This document shows positions 1 through 10,600 of a DNA stretch of 24,450 nucleotides, in pieces (within the stretch, counting starts at the first letter, position 1; every line of letters starts with the position of its first letter). Origin of the DNA: Phoronis ovalis (Eukaryota > Phoronida > Phoronidae). Made by a program: the position numbers and the translations under genes. The notes under the pieces are model-generated. The model saw only the letters and a list, made by a program, of their open reading frames with translations. It ran no database searches and had not been told where the DNA came from. The stretch lies in contig JAOXYB010066167.1 in NCBI GenBank assembly GCA_028565635.1, positions 1 through 24,450 of the forward strand, in the 5' to 3' direction.

Positions 1-457
1 TGAGCAGAAAGGGGATGTGTATTTAAATTATACAGCAATATTAGAAGAATTTTATAATAATTGCTTTTGTTGTCCATATTTTTAATAAGCATCTACTTCT
101 CACCAGCTGTAAACTTAATTCACTAGGGCCAGTCTATCCAACTGGCAGCATTCTTGACTGGGGGTACACTCTCGGAGTTGTTTACAACTCACCGAATGTC
201 TAGTTAAAACTATTTTCCCTGCCAAAATAGGCTTGCTAAAAAACATGTATGTATTGTAATACATGTTTTCTGCTGAAAATGATGAAAATAATGTTTTACA
301 GATATTTCAGCATATACAATTTATTTATCAATTTTCCTTTTCAATATATGCCAAAATTAATTTAATAATATGTAAGTCACTTTTTCATGTCATAGGCACA
401 TCATCCATGAAGAACAAAATATGTGAAAAGTTAGTTAACCTTACTTACAAACAGTTC

Positions 458-466
458 CTTCGGGCC
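458..466. repeat. Left 9-bp target-site duplication (CTTCGGGCC)
   Basis: Exact direct copy of the 9 bases at 1080-1088. It abuts the left tip TAGACTTG of the inverted-repeat element and so marks the insertion target. Confidence 0.85.
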
Positions 467-1079
467 TAGACTTGCTCAAGTCCTTGTGAACTTTAAAAAA
501 AATTATGTTTATTTCTCTTTTTTATGTCTTTTACATCAGTGTTTTTAATTATCTCGAAAAAAATAATTTTACTATCATATATATGTTGAGTGTTAGCCAT
601 CCACAAGGACTTGTAAAGTTTCCACTGGCGACCGTAGCGCCACCTTACACCATCCTGAATTCCGGAGGGTGACGTCATCTATATCCGCCATATTGGAATT
701 ATCGTTGATCACACGTGTTACATATCTTTCGTTATAAAATGGATATTGAGAGAGCAATTGAGCATGGAATTCATTGTGTAGGCTTCGAAACACTGTATGA
801 AGAGCAGCGGAAGGTTGTGGAGGCAATTTATAGAATTCTCCTTCTGATTTTCGCGAATTAAAATTTGAGCGCCATGTTTATATGTTATTGTCACGTGACC
901 AAGATATTTAAATATGACTTCACAAGGTCATGAATTATATCACTGGAAGGCTTGCGAACTTTACAAGTCCTTCTGGACGGCAAACACCCAACATAAATAT
1001 GATGTAAAGACATAAAAAAGAGAAATAAACATTAAATTTTTTTTTTTTTTTAAAGTCCACAAGGACTTAAGCAAGTCTA
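467..1079. mobile_element. 613-bp inverted-repeat MITE with perfect 9-bp target duplication
   Basis: The ends are long inverted repeats. The left arm starts TAGACTTGCTCAAGTCCTTG and the right arm, reverse-complemented, starts TAGACTTGCTTAAGTCCTTG. The arms stay alignable over about 120 bp (958-1079) against 467-620, where the left arm has an extra 32 bp or so. The element is flanked by CTTCGGGCC at 458-466 and again at 1080-1088, an exact 9-bp target-site duplication. Each arm also contains an internal inverted copy of AAGTCCTTGTG, so it can fold on itself. The core (about 640-940) has no transposase reading frame. Nine-base duplications with long terminal repeats fit the Mutator-like group; Merlin (8-9 bp) is an alternative. 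Confidence 0.85.
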
Positions 1080-1088
1080 CTTCGGGCC
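1080..1088. repeat. Right 9-bp target-site duplication (CTTCGGGCC)
   Basis: Exact copy of 458-466, immediately after the right tip CAAGTCTA of the element. The perfect match suggests a relatively recent insertion. Confidence 0.85.
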
Positions 1089-1481
1089 TTAAATTACACA
1101 CTATACATATATACTGCAAACTATACAAATGTACAAACTTTTGTTCGAATCATTTCAGGTATTGCTCTGAGGAGCATACAGTTTCCAAGGTTTCTATTGG
1201 GTTTCCAGAGGCCCAGAATATTATTTATCTTGATGCCAGTAAATATAAAGGTGCAGTTTTCTCTTAACCTGTTATCTAAACTTTTTCTCAAATATTTTTC
1301 ACAAATTTTAGACAAAAGGTGCACTGAGTTTATTTATTGCTGCTAAAATATATTGTTGTTTTTTTGAAAACTCTAAGAGTGCAGTGCGTTTATGATTAAG
1401 TTTAGTTTAAATTTGCGATATACTTTAATACAAACACACATCGTAAGATGGCTTCAAGAAACCCATCACTGACCAGGGGCC

Positions 1482-1556
1482 ACTCTGCTAATTTGATAAA
1501 AAAAACATCCACTCATCTGCTAATTTTGTCAAAAGTCTTTAAAAAAACAATCCACT
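1482..1556. repeat. Diverged tandem repeat, two copies
   Basis: Copy one (1482-1513) runs TCTGCTAATTTGAT, an A-run, then CATCCACT. Copy two (1514-1556) runs TCTGCTAATTTTGT, AAAAGTCTTT, an A-run, then CAATCCACT. A short inverted GGGGTGGCACACCCC follows. Probably a decayed local duplication. Confidence 0.5.
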
Positions 1557-2167
1557 GGGGTGGCACACCCCTATCCATCTGGATACCTATAACCATGCAC
1601 CCTCCTACAGGTTCGAAATAGTACAGACATTGTTGGCATTTTCATGTGCATTTAACCTAAAACCATTCAGTGGCCATTTTGATTTTATCTCCCTAAGTAT
1701 ATCACATATTCTGTATTTTATAACAGCATATCACTGTCTAAAAATATCAGCTGAACTTTTGAACCAACAAGCCATACATGAGGAATAGATAATTTTTTTA
1801 TAGACATGTAGTAATTACTTGTCAGGCAAATTCATTTTGATAGCTAGGATTGATTATAATTATGTTTCATTGTCAAGGAGACAATGCTCTTATCTATATC
1901 TTGGAATTAGTTGAATTATATATTGCAAATCTGATATGAAGGTTTAAAGTTTCACAAGCAGTGCATTCATCATGGTCAAAGACATCCTTGTGCATTACCA
2001 GTTTTGATTAGCTTTGCTTTTCTTGTGCTACTCAATTATAACACTAGGTGGAAATATGCTTATATATACTTTTTGCCTTTCCAAAGACATTGGAGAGATT
2101 GCCTGTATAATAGGAATTTTAATTCTCAGAAGTATTCAGCTGCTACTAAACTTTATGAGCATCTTAA

Positions 2168-2746
2168 GGCCTGTTCCCACTATGTGCGCTTAGCAACCAA
2201 AACAGGCTAAGCCCCCTAAACTGGTATAATGGGAACACGCACTCACTTTAAGTTTAGCGCGCTCAAGGAAAAATTTAAAGCCACCTACCCTAGCAAGCTT
2301 AAAAGCAAAAAGTGCGCTCAGATTTCTAATGAGAATGCTTGCACCACTTGACAGGATTAGGTCAATTGTCATGGCAATGCTGCTACCATCAGTATCATGA
2401 GAAAAAACTGCTGCCTTCTTTTTTGAACAATTACTTGAGATTGCCTACGATGTTTTGCAAGTATTTTCCTATGCTGTAGCCGCATGGCATTTCTTCTTTT
2501 ATAAATAGAATAGCATATTAAAGTGTGACATTCCATTTCTTAAAAGTCACACGTGGAACGGAAGTAAACAATATCTAATGCGCATGGGCGTTGTACATGT
2601 GTGTCAAATGACGTCAGGAGAAATATCCCGGTAGGCTTTAATCACGCTTTGAATTTTGTAGCGGGAATGGGAAACATACGTCCTTTATTTTTTGAGGGCT
2701 TTATTTATGCCACCAAGTTGAGCACGCTTAACAATGGGAACAAGCC
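2168..2746. mobile_element. 579-bp TTAA-flanked inverted-repeat MITE
   Basis: The left tip is GGCCTGTTCCCAC and the reverse complement of the right tip is GGCTTGTTCCCAT. Both are bordered by TTAA, at 2164-2167 and 2747-2750. The tips match well over about 12 bases and then only loosely. The motif TGTTCCCAYTAT recurs as an inverted copy inside each end (near 2226-2241 and 2663-2680), together with several GCGC/GCTTAGC-like motifs, so each end can form a hairpin. There is no transposase frame. TTAA duplication is typical of piggyBac and Kolobok superfamilies. Subterminal hairpins and GG tips fit a non-autonomous member of one of these, but the family is inferred. Confidence 0.75.
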
Positions 2747-3094
2747 TTAAGAGAGATTATTTATTTTTATTTTTGTACCTAATCATATATTACCCTAGCT
2801 AGCCTATATCCTTTGTAAAGATACTTACACGAGTGTTAATGTTACCATTTTTTTTTCTGAAAAACACATTTAGCTTTCGTAAGTTCTGATTTACAGAAGT
2901 GTAATGTTACGATGTTTCAATAACTGGCCCGCTAGCCATTTGCTGGAAACCCAGGCTGGTGAAGGGGCCAGTAATATACTAGCTATAATTATAAAAGTTC
3001 ACTGCATGATTTTTAACATGCTGCTGCTTACAGTGAAACAACACCTCGATCTATTTCGGTGTTTTCTTATTTTTCCATGTGTCTTGAAAAAACT

Positions 3095-3210
3095 GTTGAA
3101 CTTGTTAGAATTTGCTAGAACTCATTAACGTTCGTTAAAACTTCGAGATCCCATGTTCATTCTAACGAATTGAACTTGTTAGGCTAGTAACGAAGTTCTA
3201 ATGAGTTCAA
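3095..3210. repeat. Cluster of inverted and direct GAACTTGTTAG / GAACTCATTA motifs
   Basis: TTGAACTTGTTAG occurs at about 3095 and again at about 3170. GAACTCATTAACGTTCGTT at 3117-3135 pairs with the reverse complement of the segment at about 3190-3208 (GAACTCATTAGAACTTCGTT). The block can fold as an imperfect hairpin of about 115 bases. It may be a degraded small inverted-repeat element; no target duplication was found. Confidence 0.5.
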
Positions 3211-4478
3211 AGAAAGGGTGACTGCTTAAACTATTACTGTGTGGCCAAATACAGATTGGATAATTAATTAATATTCTGTTATTTTAAAATTATTTTACAC
3301 CACATTAACATACAGTAAAAGCCTTTTTTTTTTGATAACCTCCCTAAAAATTTCAGATTCCAAATTCCATGTTTTACATAGCTAGGGTGGAAATCTGGTA
3401 CTAGTAAAAACATCTGGAATTGGCAAAGGCAGTCATTGCAATCTTCAAAATGAAGACTGCTGTAGTCAAATTACGCTGTCACAATGTATCTAGGAACATA
3501 ATTATCAAAAAAGTAGGAAAAACATTCAAATTTTGAAAAATCCACGCACTTTATGTATCTGAAAAGACTCCCGTGTTGTTGCTTATTAAATTTAAGCCTC
3601 GCAGGCAATTATTATAACATGAACAAGAAAGAAATCTTATTACTGGTGTTGGTTTATTATTCATAAAGTGTATAGATGATTGAATAACAGTAATAATAAA
3701 AGTGTATGCATGATATACCATTGGTGCACTACAAAGGCTAATTTGCATGACAGTACCTTGTACTGTAAACAAGAAAAAGATAAGAACCACTGCATCAAGC
3801 ATGCTGTTCATTAGTGCAATACTTTTGTTGGTAAAAACCAAGTAACATGTTCTCACAAATCATGCTGTTACTATACTGAGCATGTATTAAAAGATCATTT
3901 CCATTGACTCATGCCTGCAACTGCTGCTGGCTTTAAATACCCTGGGGAACCAATGTTGCAGTGCTAGATCAGTGGTGTAGTAAATATGATAATCATTTCA
4001 AATGCTGAAGGAGATGAGTGGACTTGCACTTTTTACAGAAGTATTACACATTAATCTGAAAGAAGAATGTGATTTATTATTAGTTATGTAAACTTGTGAT
4101 TGTTAATTGGAAATCAGTACATATTTTAAGGGTATCAGAGAAAGTGTAAGTCTCTGTCATGTAAATGTGGACTATTTAATTTTATATGATACCAATAGAA
4201 ACTTGTTTTAAATATTAACCTGCACTTATTTATAAGTGAATAAATATGCACAAGATTTGGATGGCTGAACATAGAAGTAATTAAAGGATAGCTCCAGGAA
4301 TAGAAATGTAATCTTCATACCACAGTGAAGTTCTTAAATTGGCCCAAATTCTAATTGAAATTGGATTGTAATTAATTTTGACTATGAAACAGTTGTGGAA
4401 GTTTGTTGAAGACTCTGATTAGCTAATTTATGTTTTGTTTCCAGATTTTTTAAGTTATGTACTTTCTGTTTCTTACAG

Positions 4479-4658
4479 GCCTAGAGGAGACAACAAGAAC
4501 AGGCAGCATCCTATAGTAGATAAAGTACACAGACGACCCTCACCGCCAAAGTCAGAACCCGTGAAGGGACGGGCAAGGCGGAGATCAAGGTCAACTGGAA
4601 GTAGGTCAACTTCTGGTAGTAGCTCAAGTAGTTCGTCCAGTAGGAGTAGGTCACGTAG
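4479..4658 (+). CDS. SPEN: Exon 1 (local): RS-rich linker before the first visible RRM
   Basis: The acceptor is a pyrimidine tract ending TTCTTACAG (to 4478) and the donor is GTGAGT from 4659. The exon completes a split Arg codon and ends with two bases of a Ser codon, so it is 180 bp with phase 2 at both borders. It encodes about 60 residues: a basic stretch, then PVKGRARRRSRSTGSRST and a run of Ser and Ser-Arg dipeptides. In human SPEN the RRM1-RRM2 linker is also RS- and Ser-rich, which fits this place in the protein. Such sequence is typically disordered and phosphorylated by SR-protein kinases. An alternative acceptor at 4444 would also stay open, but the one chosen has the better pyrimidine tract. 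The preceding exon is not in the window. Confidence 0.87.
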
Positions 4659-7600
4659 GTGAGTACTTCATTTTTCATACATTTTCACACTAACTTGACA
4701 TCTTTTAATTATTCAATGCAATAAATAGTTTGCGTTATTTCCGGTTTTGTGATTATATGGGTAGTTTATGTATCGCATTTGTTTCGTCTCATTGGCCTTT
4801 GATTTTGTAGCGATAAATTGTTTTGCTGTCTTAAAAATTCTAAATGCGTTTTTCCAGTCGCAGTAGTAGCAAAACTAGCAAGGCCAGCACAAATAGAACA
4901 AGTAGTACCGTCCAGAAAGTCGAGAGAAAAGAAGCGGAGAAAAGTGGTGAAAGACTGAATCTTGGTATACGTGTTAGTGGTCTCCCTCTCAGATCGACAG
5001 GTACAACTTCTGATCTGCTATTTTATTTAGTATATTTCACAATTTCTATTTATGTTGGATATCTATTCGTACATGCTGATCTAAATGATGGAATGAGTAA
5101 TGCCTTATTTGTTGGAACTGTGTATGTTTTCTCTCCACACAACATTAGTCTTATGTGTGATAACAGCATGTTCAGTAAATATGTAACATTAAGTGGCTAT
5201 TTTTCTAAAAAAAATATTTACACACCTGTGGAGATTTAAACTGACTGCAATGAGTCACAGTTATAATTAGATACAAGAAACAGTGTAACAGCTGGGATGT
5301 CAATGTATATGAATCATGTTAATTATGATGCAATATATTTTATGATTTTGAATTGTGTGAACCAAACTGTTACTATATTCTTAAACTGATATGATAAATC
5401 ATGTGTACTAGGAAATATTTGAATTTAATAAGCTAGAGGCCAGGGTGCTAGAGGCCAGGGTGACTCCCTGCATGTGATCTATGAATTTCACAAGATATGT
5501 ACTAAAATATCCAGTCAGGCAAACCTATCGAGACCTGTGTTAAATTGGAAGATTATTTTTGATGATATGTTAATGAGTTTGATAAGAAATATTTACTGTT
5601 TATTTTAACAGCTGCCTAATTCCCCGTGCGTCTGTTTTACGATGTTGCTTTGCAGAAGGCAGCATCTATTTACATTTGTTTCTGTAGAAAAGTTCTGTAG
5701 GTGAACATATAATGTTACAACAGCTTTGCTGTGAAACGGATATGTAAATTACTACTTGGTGATACATTGTAGTTATGATCACACTGTTTATAGTACACTG
5801 AATTGTAATTTTAGACACGAGTTTGCGAGATGGTTTGTTTCACCAGTACAAGAAGCATGGTAAAGTTACTACTGTTGTGGTCGAAGGGAACGGCGAAGAA
5901 CGATATGCTATTGTTAGTTTTAAAAAGTAAGCACAGTTTCATTTATTTCCCTGCATAAAATGAAAACATATATTGATAGGATAAAAGTATAATTTTTGTT
6001 TTCATTACATTGTATTGAGGTATTTTAACATTTATCAAATGAAATTATTCTGTTGTCATACAACTCTGGTTTATTTTTTGTAGACCAGAGGATGCAGAAA
6101 AGGCTCTGGAGGCCTCTCAGGGAAAGATGTTCTTTGGTACAAAAATTTTAGTGAAACCACACGAAGGTTTTGGTAAGTTAAATATCTTTTAAACAGCATT
6201 ACAGTGTGTTTAATAGTAACGGTGATAATTTTAAAAAAACACAACAAATTGTGAGTTTTATTTAAATTCGGCTTGAGAGTGAAAATATAATTATGCTGAA
6301 GCTTCTGTAATGTAGCGAGGTCCTGCACATCTTGATTTATAGATTGGATACAGCTTTTGTTATTTACTTTGTAGAAGTTGAAGACCAGGAGGATGAGGAA
6401 CCTCAGCTTGACTTGGACTGTTATCATCCAAAATCTACGAGAACATTATTTATAGGAAACCTGGAAAAAGAAGTATCGCAACAAGAATTACGAGATACTT
6501 TTAAACCATATGGTGATATACTGGTAAGTTAATGATCGTTGATCTTTTTATTAAAAACCATAAACAAACCCTTGCAGATGTTGCAGCCTGATACAGTGAC
6601 ATACTGTTTGGAACTTCTTTATCTAATTGAGGTGCTTACTGTGTATGTCCATAACTACTGTAGAGTATTGCCAACAATCTCATAGTTTCTATTAATCTCC
6701 TACTGTTGAAAGTGCTACAGGTACCCCACATGTGGCTAGGTTTTGTGGAACAAGAGTATCTTATAGGAATATTTGAAGGAAGTTACAAAGGGATGAGAAG
6801 AACATAATGCAGTTATATTTCATAAGATCTGTATTGAGGCTCCTGACATTTTGTAAGAAGTTCTGGTTAAAACATTAGTCCATATAGTTATAGGACATTG
6901 TTAATGCTGGTAGTTAGCCAATTTGATGGTTTGTCAAAAATTTGTTATGTTTGCATTTCTTCAAATTGTAGGATTAAAATTAATCTAACACCTTAGTGTG
7001 TTAGTTGTTGATCACATAGTAGAGAAACTAAAAAATACAGCAATGTCATTGAATATTTTTTCCTTTAATGTACCATATACCAATTGTTGGCTATAAAATG
7101 TAACAATGCTCTACTTATGTGGACAGTTGTTTGTATATATTTTAGTCAATCTAAGAGACACATCCTGATTATTTCTTTGGTGTTTGCCCTTTTATATTGT
7201 AGCATGCATTATATAAGGTTATCAGAAAACTTCAAAGAATTTATTTTGTAAGGCCAAATGAGTCTAAGAATGATTCAAGAGAAATACTTTTTTTTTGTTG
7301 CTTGTTTGTTTCTAAACTCTTTTTAAAGATTTAAGTAAAAAAATTGTGGAATTTTTTTTTACGAACATAAGAATGTATTACTATGTATTATAAGTAAAGT
7401 AAAAGCCTACCAGCATTTGAGAAGAGTAAACATTGTTTAGCTCACCCTGTTGAAGAAAGTCGAGGTTATCTGGTGTTAGTGACAGATGTTTCTAGTGCTG
7501 GTGTAAGGTGTTTTCAAAACAGGACACAAAACTTAAGAGTATGTTCTCGGTTTTAATTTTGGAAAGTTGTACGCTCATTCTCAGGATATTATTAAAGTTA

Positions 7601-10600
7601 ACGTGATAAATATATCTTTGATTTAGGAAAGTTAAAGGGCTAAGTCTAGAAAAAAGAAAGTAAGCACTATGTGTAATAATGGAACCAAAAACTAAATTGA
7701 AAAAGCTAATGGCTTGGTGTAGAAATCAAGAAACTAAGGTCTAGGTCTAGAAGATTTAATACAATGAATAGGATGTAAGATGGTTCAATATCACTATGTT
7801 TTAATTGTTTTCCAGGATATTGATATCAAAAAACAAGGTGCTGTGTCCGCTTATGCATTTGTCCAGTACACAGACATTGCGAGTGTCACACGTGCTCTCA
7901 AAGCCATGGATGGCCAGCATATTGGTGCTAACAAAATCAAAGTAAGTAGTGTACAGAATAAATATGAGGAAAAAGTTGCAGCCATATTTATGTTATATCT
8001 TTGGGGGTTTTTTTGGGAGGCGAGGCCTCTCCTATTTTTACTCTTGCAAGGTGAATAAGAAGAATTTATACAAATTTGAAATGCAAATTTAGCTAAGGTC
8101 CCAGTGCTCTGTGCCAATATTATGTAGAGAATACTGTTTAATTCTTAAAAATTGCTGAATAACAGTTACATGCTGACCAGTAAAAAAATTGTGCTTTGTT
8201 AAATTCTGTAATTGCAGTGTGTGCAGTTCCTTGATGTGGTACATGTATTTTTTATGTTACAAGTTATCCTCATTGTGTTAGCCATTTCATGTTGAATTGA
8301 GTTTGACTAATACTGCATGGTTCTTAATTGTTATTTTCAAGTTACTGTTTTTTTACTGACATTAATAAAGGTCTGGTAAATCTCAGATTGTTTGGGAAAC
8401 AAAAAGCTGTGTTCTTTGTACAATGTCATTTCTACAATGATTAGAATGAAGCCCCTACTACTTGTTTTCTCCTGCTTATTTTTCTTCTCTTGTTGCTTTC
8501 ATGTTTTATGCACTCTAGTTTTCACCTCATTATTTCTTACCTGAAATGTAGACATGATTAAACTATACACTTAGACACACAACTGCAACACAATTCTTTT
8601 AACTGAATGATTTGGCAAATGTGAAATAAGTTGACTTTAGAATTAATAAGTTGTTCTTATTTCCAGCTTGGGTTTGGCAAAAGTATGCCAACGAATTGTG
8701 TATGGGTTGATGACTTGGCCGAATCTGTAACAGAAAAGTTTCTAAGTCGACAGTTTGGTCGCTTTGGTCCTGTGAACCATGCCTGCGTTGATAAAGTATT
8801 ACATAGAGGACTAGTGTATTTTGACCATATAGATTTAGCTCAATTAGCAGTCAATGAAATGAGAGGACGAGCATTAGCAGGAAGAAAAATTCAGGTTTGT
8901 TACTGTTTATGTCCATACCGTGACAGTGTGCTCTTGAATACAGTATTTTCAGATTCTGGGGTTTGAAACATTTTGTACATATAAATAAATCTTGATTATT
9001 CAAATCGAGTTAACACGCTAAAGTAGTTAACTTGAAAACATGCCTGTTTAACAATTCTCATTTTATTACGCCAGTTATTTTGTAATTACAGATTGATTTT
9101 GCAAGTCGAGATTGTCAAAATGATTTTTATGAGAGAATGGAACGTAGCGGTCAACTGCGACCAGGAGAGAGGCCTGAAGATCGTTCACGAGCTTTTCGTG
9201 GTTCGAGTTATGAAGCAGGCTATACTGAAGAAAGATTTACTGACAGGTTAGATACTTGTTTCTTCATAGAATGGAATAGTTATGTACGTTCTCTCATCTG
9301 TAATACAGGAGTTTGTCTTTATCTAGTAGGTCACACTTTGCATACATAATAAAGTGTAATGATTTGTGCAACTGTTGTGGAATATGCGAAAAAGTTGTTC
9401 TGATTCTAAGCAACATAGAAATTTTACCACTATCGGTTACTTTATTGTTGCTGTTTGCAATTATATTCAACTTTCTCGTCACATCTCTTGGTGTACCTTT
9501 TGGTTCGTGATAATGCAATCGTGTCAAAAAATTATGGGTTTTATCATGTAGGATAACTTTTGGACTGGGTTTAAACATACTGGCACAGTACTGCTAGGGT
9601 AACAATGTAAAACAAAAGACAACGCACTGTGTGATATTGGAGTCAATTTTCAATCCATCCTAATAAAACTTGAAGCCCATAACTATATCAGAGTTTTACC
9701 AAGCGTTTGATATATTAATTTATGCAGCGAGGATACAACCACTGTTAATGCTAACAGTAGCAGGTGATTATTTCACGAGCTATTGCATGTTGATGTCACG
9801 TTTTAAGCAACAGTGCACGCAGACATAGATGTCTGTTTTTTCCTTTGTTTAACTAAAGAATAGTTGCTCAGTAGTTGCACAAAGTTATTTGGTCATATGT
9901 TGTGACCCAATTATGTGTTCAGTACACATGCACGTTGCTAGCATTCTAAACATCTGTATTGAACAAATAGACAACATAAGTTCTCAAAAATCTGTTACAG
10001 GACCGGTATTTTTTGTAGTCTTGTGTTATTTGTTTTGTGCTGTGTTGTCAGATTTGTTTCCTTGTCACATGATGAAATTCTTGTTCAGATTTTGCTTTTT
10101 ATAACAAAATTGCAAAATAAATTTTTTTGTCAACTTTAGGTTTTTCTCAGTGCAAGCAGTGTTTTCATCAAAGTGTTTGTTACTATGTAGATATTGACTG
10201 TTTTAGTCTGATGTTTGCATGTTTTGAATACATTAAATAATTAAAGAAGCTCAGAGCATATATATGTGATATATTCATTGGTATCCATTAGCCAATGGAG
10301 GGTTAGTACGCTAGTAGGTTAAACTAGTTTTATAACAAACTCATATGTGCTTTTTTATTGCAGAAATGCAACACGTGGTGGTTATTTCGATGGTCGTGGT
10401 CGTTCTACACGAGGACGTAACATGTCTTTCAGAGGGGGTCGTGAGAGAGGGTCCTTTGATGAATATAATAGAGGCAATTATCCAGAAGAATTCAGGGATA
10501 GAAGAAGGTAAGGTTTGATATTGTATGATAAATTTACCAGTTAACTGGTTAATAGTACCATATAACTAACTTATAACCTATTTGACCTTGGTGACTGATT

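Larger units (their letters stand above)
1..4478. other. Non-coding 5' region, probably an intron upstream of exon 1
   Basis: No exon can be supported here. Open stretches are short, AT-rich and lack RRM-like sequence. In SPEN homologues the RRM1 exon and start codon precede the RS linker, so most of this stretch is probably one long intron continuing past the left edge. It contains the two inverted-repeat transposons at 467-1079 and 2168-2746, a diverged tandem repeat near 1482-1556 and a palindromic repeat cluster at 3095-3210. From 3211 to 4478 I see only AT-rich unique sequence. A promoter or CpG-rich region is not visible. Confidence 0.6.

Noticed and set aside
593-826. 77-residue minus-strand open frame in the core of the 467-1079 element
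   Set aside because: Too short for a transposase and without recognisable catalytic motifs. It overlaps the terminal repeat.
3551-3856. 101-residue minus-strand hydrophobic open frame
   Set aside because: Looks like chance in AT-rich intronic DNA. No homologue recognised and no splice context.
5001-5236. Read-through of exon 2 encoding a hydrophobic, membrane-like tail
   Set aside because: The donor GTACAA and the exact continuation of the RRM in exon 3 show that this is intron. The hydrophobic residues come from T-rich sequence.
9294-9578. Overlapping open frames on both strands in intron 8
   Set aside because: Short, overlapping one another in three frames, with no coding bias or recognisable family.
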